From: Phlebopus portentosus
Taxonomy: Eukaryota > Basidiomycota > Agaricomycetes > Boletales > Boletinellaceae
DNA length: 64,000 bases
Assembly (NCBI GenBank): GCA_037892935.1
Contig: JAYXKI010000014.1
Span: 496,001-560,000 of the forward strand
Reading direction: 5' to 3'
The notes below the pieces were generated by a model that worked only from the letters and a program-made list of their open reading frames with translations, made no database searches and was not told the DNA's origin. Positions 56,401 to 64,000 of this stretch are shown piece after piece (position 1 is the first letter of the stretch; the number at the start of each line of letters is the position of its first letter). The translations under genes and the position numbers were made by a program.

Positions 56401-57592
56401 TGACATCTACACGACTGCGATGAAGAGCGATCACTTGGGCGAGGCTGATCGTGTCAACGCATGTAAACTCATTGAGTCGTTCTTGCTTAATCTTCGTGGA
56501 ACAGTGGACGATGTATGTCCTTGTTCATATAGCATCTTTCACCCAATCTCACTCATTACTGTTGCTTGACAGGCTCTTCCGACCGTTATCGAATTGTCTC
56601 TTGAGCAGATGGACAAAGCAGGCACTACTCGCGCTCTTCGCGTGGCTAATCTGGAGTCTCTCATTAACGCCATCCTTTATAATCCAGCGGCAGCTCTGCA
56701 TATCATGGAGAGTAAGAAGCCGGGATCCTCACGCACGTTCTTTGACAAGTGGTTCAATGCTCTCAAGTCGCCGACGAGCTTGCCACGAGTCCATGATATG
56801 AAACTTAGTATCATGACTATGTGTGCTCTATTGGAGATGGATCCGACGGCGATTCCGACGTCCTTGCAAGAGGGCTGGTCAGGGATCGTTCAGGCTATCA
56901 TTCACGTTTTTCAAAATTTGCCACAGGCCATAGAGAGTAAGAGAACGTCCTTCAAAAGGTTTAATGATTGCTGATTAGCTTCAATGACTTAGAACGTAAG
57001 GCCCTGGAAGATGCCTTTGACGAGGATGAGGAAGATGAGGATGAGGATCTTGAACAAGAGCAGCCTCTGAACTTGGAAGATGATGATGGTAGGCAAACAC
57101 TGATGACTGTCAAACGTCATCTCATATTTTCGTAGATGAAGACGTTTGGGACGAGGACTCTGAATATATTGAAATGCTTGCGAAGGAGGTAAGCAATTCT
57201 ATAGTGTTGTCTTCTTTCCTACTCATCGCTTGGCGTCCAGGGCGCTCGCTTACGCGAGAAAGCGAACAGTGGTGTCGATGTCAATGGCGATGACTCCGAG
57301 GCCGAGGAGTCCGACGATGAAGAAGTTGACGAGGAACTTGGCTATATCAGCCCTCTCGATAATGTTGATCCTTACGTGACGTTCAAGCATGCACTCACGG
57401 GTAGGTCGTCTATTTCGTATAATGTTGACAATTCAGGTGCACACCCTGTCCCTTTTAGCTTTCCAGATGAAAAATCCGAACATGTACCAGGCAGCAACGA
57501 CATCCCTGGACATCGAGCAACAGACAGCTCTCATGGAGATCATGGCGATTGCTGAGAAGAATGCTGCTGTTGCGACTGTACCTTCCTCCTAA
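53441..57592 (+). CDS. Importin-7/8-like karyopherin (NMD5/SXM1 type)
   Basis: Importins of this class carry ribosomal proteins, TFIIS and other cargo into the nucleus with Ran-GTP. The start at 53,441 is MDIQTLTNLFARTYDPNPNA. The N-terminal importin-beta region includes RQAASVYLKNRVHKSYF and the conserved LASTLRSLISHDFPEKWPDL. The protein is a chain of HEAT-like helices over about 1,000 residues: WAYSVLGRLFHR, then HQVELLVSGQQWLSKKAQY, RFGALNMTAALGNFMMRHPQ, AIDVIGTIEKHGMEWTNEA, and YELVDALTFNMRRISPAMW. Near 57,000-57,180 the acidic loop EDEEDEDEDLEQEQP typical of importin-7/8 is present. At least thirteen short introns join in frame to TAA at 57,592. Confidence 0.9.
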
Positions 57593-58959
57593 AGCAGAAT
57601 CTCTATGATGTTATACAGATAATAGCCAACTGCAATGGGAAAGCGCGGAATTCGAATGTGGTTTTGGTTCTACTTGGATCATCGTGTTTATGGTTTCTCG
57701 TTATCGTCGTGTTTACAGATATCCTGTCTCGAGTAATGGTTGTCGTGCTAATGTTGTCTTGACTTCTCTAGATGAAAAAATTGGATATTTTTGACCTATT
57801 CGGACAATCATTGGTGAACAATTAGAGACTGATCAGTAAGGAGTATCTGGCGTGTAATTTCGATTTACACCAATATAGCAGGCTTGTCGCATGATCGATT
57901 CTTGGGTGGTCGAATGAATTAAAATCGCCCTTCAAAAATTCTATATACGGTATGTTTGTCGATCCTTAGATGAGTTCCAATCCAACTGGCATTTACTTGA
58001 CGCTGATAGTAGCCTGGCTCAGCAAACATAATCCTGACATCCTCTGCCCAATTCGATTGCAACTTCGTGAAACAACAGTTTTGATGTCCGGATACTACGA
58101 GAAGCCACCGCGCAAAGAAGTGAAGAAGTCCTATTTTGTGGTGCGAAATAGTAATCAGAACAGGAACGTGTCAACCGTCTTCTTTTACGATGGGATCGCC
58201 TGAATTATGCTGCATTTCCGCTATTGGTGTCTTCAATAATCTCGTTTTCCCTTGTAAAGGAATAAGAGTTAGTCCCACTATACGCACGGCAGCGAAGAAT
58301 CTGACCTTGGGAGATTTTCTTGACCTTTAAAGTATATATTGCTCATCTCTCTCAACGATGACTGGTATTTCGTTCCTGAAATTGACCGCAAGCTCCGGCT
58401 TCTTTTAGATTGAAGAGCAGTCGGCTGCTGAGTAGTGACAGGAAAAACGGGTTTGCGAGAAGGCAAACAATGATTCGTTGAAAGACTGATCAATCGCAAA
58501 TCTATTAGTCAGAATTGCGAACACGAAAACGGAAATAGCTCTGGTCTGATTATTAGCCTTCCAATCAAGAAGTAAGACAAGACAAACTTGCAGCACGAAA
58601 TAAGCAATCTGATCTCGTATGAGAACCTTGATAAGCGTAAACCCTTTGAAGCCTCTATTCAGTCTCCAGAATTCAAAAGCTTTAAAAAGTGCATCACAAA
58701 ATCGGGGGAAATGTTATATGTAGTTACATCAATTGTCAAAAAGAAAAATAATTGTGTTATCTTACAAGAGCATATATTATATAATAATAGGTGTGGAAAC
58801 TTATTGTCAAATATAGCAATATATAGTAAAGGGTTGGGCAGGCCCACTATTTACATTGCCTCTTGGCATTTGCTAGTATCCAGAAACCCACCATCACTGG
58901 CCATAATCCTGCTGACTGACAACAGTATTAAAAAATGTGTCTTACCTTCACTCTAGAGG
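57593..58959. other. Intergenic, AT-rich in its right part
   Basis: The 3' UTR of the importin gene is followed by sequence with no recognisable gene. From about 58,600 to 58,960 composition is strongly AT-rich. One frame (57,970-58,203) is open but unlike any protein I know. Confidence 0.5.
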
Positions 58960-59700
58960 TGCCTTCAGCCCCTTACTCATTACTACTCCAGGAGCACCCT
59001 CTCTGTAATGGAGAGAAACAACCTAGAAATGAGGAGGCTGGTGGAGCTATTTCTGCTACCAATGGTGCTTGGTCATGACAGACTGCCTATGGGCCTCTAC
59101 TTGTGATAGGAGGAGGGGGGAGAAGGAAAACCCTCCTGAAGCTACTTCTAAGTGCAAGTACTGACATGGGCATATAGCTGTAATAGCCCCAAAGACTAGG
59201 TAACATAAATAAACCCCAGGATTGCTTAACTGTGAATGATGCACAATTATCCATTCACTAACTCATCATGCCTATCACACAAGGTCTAAAAAGACCTAAA
59301 AAACTAATGATAATAATTATTATGCACCCTAAATAAGGAGAGTTTTTTTAAGAATTACACCTGAATTTTTTTCCCCTATCCCTTGATACCCTGGTGCCAA
59401 TACCAATCTCGGTATACAGCCTGCCCCACATGATGGCACATAGGATTCTCTGGGGTGTCCCCTTGCTGGGCCCCAGGAGTGGAGGTAAAACTCTACAAAG
59501 TCAAACCTTAAAAAAGTGATAGTGGAGATGTTTTGTCATGCCGGTAACCAGGCCGGATGCTGCTGGATGTGGCCAAGGTGAATTGAAGAAGCCACCCATT
59601 TGTCAGTAGCCAAGGGATACTCTAAGCCAACTGTGGTTGCTGGGGGTGGCAAGCAGAAAGGTGTGGTGGAGTCGGGATTCAGAGGATCCATAAATTAGAA
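58960..59700. repeat. CpG-depleted repeat relic
   Basis: This block has few CG dinucleotides while TG and CA are common, unlike the CpG-rich sequence on either side. No frame longer than 60 codons is convincing. Such composition is expected of old mobile DNA that was methylated or otherwise mutated C to T. No terminal repeats were identified, so the element class is unknown. Confidence 0.5.
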
Positions 59701-59934
59701 TGAGGTTTTATTGTCTTTCCTTGCTTTTCAAAGAAATAAATCACACTTCTATGACATGACAAATCACATTCCTCATGCAACCTCTGACAAAATTACTTAT
59801 TTCATTTCTACTTTCGACCATTATCGCAGCCATGCCATAACCGGTTTTTGCCCGCTGTGGGTCGGAACACTATTTTCTATACATGCTGTAATACAGAAGA
59901 TTATCTACACTAAGACAGAGCCGACACATGGTTA

Positions 59935-62016
59935 TTACTTCTTCCAGTGCCGCCTCAGCTTGTCAAGCATGAACGTATCATGCGCCTTATCCATCAGCAC
60001 CCTCCTGTCTACGCTTGGGGACCATTTCCCGGCGTCCTTATTCCAGGATGCAGGGTATCTATCCACATTGTGCTTGCCGACCCAGTCGAAATCGATTAGC
60101 ATGGCCTTTCCTTTCGGCTTGAGAATGATATTTTGAACGCGGAGGTCTCCGAATACCAGGTCTTGTGCGTGAAGCAGGTCGACTGCAGTCTTGACATCGC
60201 TCAAAACCTTTTCGGGGTCTTCAGGTTTCACGAGGTAAAGCGACGTGTTTTCGATATAGTCCATGATGACCATATACATATCCCCAACAAGAGGGATACA
60301 AAAATGCAATCTCGGCGCCAATTCTTTCTGTTCGAGTATCCGATGTGCCTGTTCATGGTAACGCACAGTGAACTTTACTACAACGTCTACCTCGTCGTCA
60401 GATCCATCTTGAATCATTCTTGCGCGGTAAAGGGCATATGGTCTCTCCAGCCGCACCGCCTCCTTGTTATTCTTGTCCAGTAATCCTCCCCCGTGCGACA
60501 GCTTGCCGATGTAAGTTAACCGAGGGATGTGATAACCTTCACAGGGCAAAGGATCGGGATACACGTGAGCAATGGTTGCCTCCATTTCCAGGCCCTCAGA
60601 AAACGGTTCGTAGTATTCCCGGAGTTCCGCGATCGCAAGAGAGAGTGCCTTGAAGATACGGCCCACACGTAGCACAGTTTCCGATTGCCAGGCGTCAATG
60701 TAGAAATCCTCCGAGAGCAGTTTGTCGGAATAGATTCCATCGGTGAAAACAGCAGTAGATATTTCTAACCGACTGCCCGCAAGGCCGATGAGGATAATAG
60801 GCCAGTTCGACCAAACCACGCAATTGCGGTTCTAAATAGAATGGGCGATAGAATGAGCGTGAAAATAAGCCGAGTTGAGCACTAATCCGATGGAAGAACG
60901 AACCTGAGCCCCCTGAGTCTGAGCCTGAAAGAGAATCTTCGCGTAATCAAGCGTAGCTTGCAGTATCGGATTCCCGCCCACCCCATCGACGTTCTTGAGT
61001 TCTAAAATCGCTCGTATTATTTGTCCCCATACTGCATCTGGTTTTGCCATTTTGTCTTGAAGATATACCTGCCATGAGGCGTCTTCACCAATAAGAGCAT
61101 TGATGATCTGCTTCAATTCTCCTTCCATTAGCTTCTCTTTTTTGAACCCGTCATTGCAAACTTGAATAAATTTGTGCGCCCACACGAAGTGCTCAGCAGA
61201 CGGTTCTTCAATTTGATCGAGGTGCCTCAGGCGATGTCTGAGCCTGGCGAGGGCAGGATGGAAAAGAGCAGTTGGCGGGCCGTAGTTTCCAACCGGCCGG
61301 TGAGTATGAACACCAGTGTTGTCGTTGGCCCATCCCTTTATCTTTTCCTCGCTCTTCACACCCTCTGACGGACTCGGAAACCGCTTCATACCATCAAGCT
61401 GCGATAATCGGTCTAGAAGCCACGTCATGACCTGAGCACGCCTACATATAAAGAACGGAACCGACCTTTCGTGACCTTGGAAGCATATATGTCCGGAAGA
61501 GCATAGACCACGTCACGGCTTTCCAAAACTTGCGAGAAGTCATTTCAAGTATAGATGGGTGGAGAATAGAGCAACGCACTGGAGTCGGTCACGGCAATCA
61601 CATCTATCACCTCGGCCTCAGCAGGTGCGGGTCCCGTGCTGAAATAACGGGTAAGCCTAAGCCCGCCCTGCATCCTGATCTCTTCTTTATCGGCGTGCTC
61701 ACGAAGCCATTCCAAAGCACGATTATAGCATGTGTTTGCTGGCAACACGGGCAGGGAGCCACACTGTGTAAACAGTAGTATTTTTTTTCTTCAGTACGAC
61801 AATAGAATGGGAGATGACCGTGAAACACCTTCAAAAGAATTAGTTGGTCGTCCCCCAGGTGACGCTTCAAATACGGATGGTCTCGAATGGCATTTTCCAG
61901 GTTACCAACATAGCCGCCCTCCGGCACGCCAAAAGGGTACGTGTTGGGTAACGATTGCTACCAGGCTTGGTCTCGTGTGGCATGTATACTATATAGTAAG
62001 CGAGATTCTGAGCCAT
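59935..62016 (-). CDS. Crinkler-header protein with protein-kinase-like C-terminus
   Basis: Proteins of this build are common in Agaricomycetes and share the ubiquitin-like N-terminal header of Crinkler (CRN) proteins. The start at 62,016 reads MAQNLAYYI, joined after a short intron to NTYPFGVPEGGYVGNLENAI and then HPYLKRHLGDDQLILLK, the header pattern ending before a K-V/C boundary. The next exon has PANTCYNRALEWLREHADKE. A middle helical region follows (61,428-60,900). After an intron with a GTTCGT donor, the kinase-like half begins. Its motifs are VVVKFTVRYHE (the beta3 lysine), VFGDLRVQNIIL (in place of HRDxxxxN) and MLIDFDWVGKH (in place of DFG). The stop is at 59,935. Active-site substitutions leave catalysis in doubt. 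Confidence 0.72.
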
Positions 62017-62264
62017 GTTCGAGGACGTGGTGTGCAATAGAAAAGGCGGTCGCGTGTCTGGATTGGGATTGGGTTGAACTTGAAGTTAAATAAACCACCA
62101 AGTTGCAAAGCACGTGATATTAGATGCCGCACGTGCACTCTATGAACTGTCACACTATTTTTAGCACCTCATAAGATACAGGAAGTACAGTCTTGGACCG
62201 GTCCTTGCACCAGCACATTTTAATTCCACTTTTTTACAATATAAATAAAAAAAATATTTACCGG
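62017..62264. other. Intergenic before the hairpin element
   Basis: Likely the promoter of the Crinkler-type gene. AT-rich at 62,220-62,260. No gene seen. Confidence 0.45.
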
Positions 62265-62516
62265 CTACAGCTAGTTGCAAAATTGTTGGCAATCATGTGA
62301 TTTCACCACTTTTCATGTCATAAGAACCTCAAAACACAGATGAAATCATATCTCACCCAACACTCAAATTTTGTTTATGAATAAAAGCCCTTTCGAAAAG
62401 ATGAATTTAGCAACTTATATGATGTGAAACTGTTGAGTTTTGGGTGATATATGATTTTACCTGTGTTTTGAGGCTCTTGTGACATGAAAAGTGGTGAAAT
62501 CTTGCAGCTAGCTGTA
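62265..62516. mobile_element. MITE-like inverted-repeat element
   Basis: Two long arms are inverted copies: about 62,265-62,370 and 62,430-62,516, around a spacer of about 60 bases. Both ends carry CTACAGCTAG or its near complement. Shared interior text includes CACTTTTCATGTCA and CCTCAAAACACAG. The left arm has an extra segment of about 18 bases near 62,282-62,299 absent from the right. The whole could fold as a long hairpin. It codes for nothing. The structure fits a miniature inverted-repeat transposable element; target-site duplications are not clear. Confidence 0.65.
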
Positions 62517-62629
62517 TGAAAAAGACTGTAGTATGCAATATATGCAATACAGTGCATATAACTGACCACAAAGTAAACAAAGTCAACTGGCTTTCGTGGT
62601 GTTTTCTTCAAGATTTTTCAAGTTCCGCT

Positions 62630-62917
62630 TTAGTAAGATAATCTAACAAGCATACCCAGAAGTACTGAATCTGAAGAGCAGGAAACTGTTATGCTCATCA
62701 TTTCATTACATGTAATGAGGGGAATGACAATACTTCTTTGTCCATTGTTATGACTTGCGAATTTGTTAGCGTAATTTGAGATTATATCAAAGACAAACAT
62801 ACTAATGTCGAAAACCAAGAGTGTGATTGTCGCAAGTTGACAGTACTGAATTTGTACCATTACAAGTATTGTAGTCGATACTTCCGCCTTACTGATGGGG
62901 CCAGCATTGTAGACCAT
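62630..62917 (-). CDS. Fragment resembling a DUF6533 multipass membrane protein
   Basis: A frame beginning at 62,917 contains QYCQLATITLLVFDISMFVF, reminiscent of the N-terminal hydrophobic domain (DUF6533) of multipass proteins common in Agaricomycetes. The frame ends within 96 codons and the downstream part would run into the hairpin element, so the rest is missing or unread. Another minus-strand frame at 63,183-63,449 has two hydrophobic segments and a [17 protein letters not shown] block which looks like the C-terminal end of the same kind of protein, but its order relative to this fragment is wrong for one gene. Weak call. Confidence 0.3.
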   Translation of the reverse strand: MVYNAGPISKAEVSTTILVMVQIQYCQLATITLLVFDISMFVFDIISNYANKFASHNNGQRSIVIPLITCNEMMSITVSCSSDSVLLGMLVRLSY

Positions 62918-63724
62918 CGTTAGATGTAGAATCTGAAGGTCAATTGTGCTCGGAGTAACGATGAATGAACTAACAAGTAGTTGATTTTATGAAAGTCGGA
63001 CATTTATATGTCTTGGAGTTGAGCTGGATGTTCCGAATAGTCCAAGTTTCAAGGACAACTTGTAAGAGAGAGGGTGTATACATGGTACAATAAAGATCAA
63101 TCACACTGCAATGCCTCACGGCGATGTACCACATCCACATCCACAATGGTTCCTAGCCAGTAAGAGTAGAGCAAAGCTAGCACTAGTTCTTGGAAGGAAG
63201 GCTGAAGACTGCGGTCAACTTGATACATGATTCAATGATCACGATCCAAGATGTTCCACCGTGCAGGCTGGCTGCGGAAGTAGATAGGTTTACGACGGAA
63301 GTCGTGCTTATACTGCGGAACGTTCGGACCCAGTGAAAGTCCAGACCCCAAAAGACAAAGATAACAACATTAGCAGAGGCGCGAACAAACTGAGATCCGA
63401 TGAACAAGGAGCATTCAATGTGTAAGCTGGCCTTACCACACGAAAGCACGCCCGTCGCATGAGTACTCCATGCAGAGTTCCGAGATACTGATCATCGAAT
63501 GAAGGTGATGTCGGAAAGACTTTGGCTTCCATATACGGTATGCTCGCCGATCTCGCAAGTCAGTTCCAGCTGACATAATACTTGACACGACGCGAAACGA
63601 TAGGAGGGAATATAAATCTCGAGATACGCTGTTGCGTTGCCAATCCAGCTACTAGATCTCTTCTACTAACCCACCAGCTCGCCTTCGATCGCAAAGATAA
63701 TTTCACTTCAAAATTTTCTTAACA
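62918..63724. other. Upstream region of the last gene, membrane-protein remains
   Basis: Contains the possible remnant at 63,183-63,532 (minus) described with the neighbouring fragment. A TATAAAT string near 63,610-63,617, about 110 bases before the final start codon, may be a core promoter. Confidence 0.4.
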
Positions 63725-64000
63725 ATGTCCGGATCTTACGATAAGGCACCGCATGCAGAAGTGAAGCCGCGCTCGACAGACGAGGCGCGGACGATCAAGA
63801 AGACGGACACGGTACATGGTCGCCCACCTGTGACAGATCACGATATGCATGAGGATACGATGAGAGACCCGCCTAATGTACGTGTTTTTGGTCCCCCACT
63901 GACTTGAAATGACCTGGGATTAAATTGAATCGAAACAATGTAGAACGTTCCGGATGGCGCAGTTCCGGGCTTCACTACTGACGGGATGAAAGCGCCGAGG
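63725..64000 (+). CDS. Small hydrophilic protein, partial at right edge
   Basis: I do not recognise a named family. The start at 63,725 (MSGSYDKAPHAEVKPRSTDE) sits in a good context after an AC-rich leader. Exon 1 ends near 63,877 at a GTACGT donor, and exon 2 opens near 63,944 with NVPDGAVPGFTTDGMKAPR and continues past the window. The sequence is rich in Lys, Asp, His and Pro and looks disordered, as small stress- or stalk-related proteins of basidiomycetes often do. No function is proposed. Confidence 0.55.

Noticed and set aside
1..64000. CRISPR arrays, rRNA genes, insertion sequences or prophage
   Set aside because: The window is eukaryotic in gene structure and none of these patterns is present.

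Overview
The window looks like nuclear DNA of a basidiomycete fungus, most likely an Agaricomycete. Genes are dense, on both strands, and most are cut by many short introns of about 45 to 65 bases. Several families typical of mushroom-forming fungi are present: DUF6593 proteins, a Crinkler-type kinase-like protein, a basidiomycete F-box protein and a DUF6533-like fragment. Gene functions were assigned by reading translations and joining exons by eye; no search was run.

Region by region. 1-5.8 kb: a low-complexity Ser/Pro/Asn-rich protein running off the left edge (-), a Bbc1/Mti1-like actin-patch protein (-) and the DNA/RNA-binding protein KIN17 (+). 5.8-14.7 kb: a many-exon F-box protein (+), mitochondrial FAD glycerol-3-phosphate dehydrogenase (+) and a DUR3-type urea/Na+ symporter (-). 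16.6-34.0 kb: a large inverted duplication. Each arm holds a divergent ARP6/TANGO2 gene pair. The left arm keeps an intact TANGO2 and a broken ARP6; the right arm keeps an intact ARP6 and a broken TANGO2. Between the arms lie a Zn2Cys6 transcription factor (-), about 5.4 kb without a recognisable gene, and a base-exchange phosphatidylserine synthase (+). 35-42 kb: a two-pass membrane protein (-) and a cytochrome P450 (-) with a decayed partial tandem copy downstream. 42-47.3 kb: ribosome assembly factor MRT4 (-) and deoxyhypusine hydroxylase (+) sharing a 114-bp promoter, a coiled-coil protein (-) and a MIF/tautomerase homologue (-). 47.9-62 kb: a protein with a possible PD-(D/E)XK motif (+), two tandem DUF6593 genes (-), ESCRT-II subunit SNF8/VPS22 (-), an importin-7/8 (NMD5) homologue (+), a CpG-poor repeat relic and a Crinkler-header protein with a kinase-like C-terminus (-). 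62-64 kb: a MITE-like hairpin, a membrane-protein fragment and the start of a small gene running off the right edge.

The housekeeping genes cover chromatin (ARP6), vesicle sorting (SNF8), nuclear import (NMD5), ribosome and translation-factor maturation (MRT4, DOHH), lipid synthesis (PSS), glycerol use (GUT2) and nitrogen uptake (DUR3). There is no operon logic; close divergent pairs are the main linkage.

A caution for readers: at least six otherwise well-conserved genes contain single-base reading-frame breaks, mostly in or beside short homopolymers. The commonest explanation would be uncorrected indels in the assembly rather than real pseudogenes. Exon boundaries near those points are approximate.
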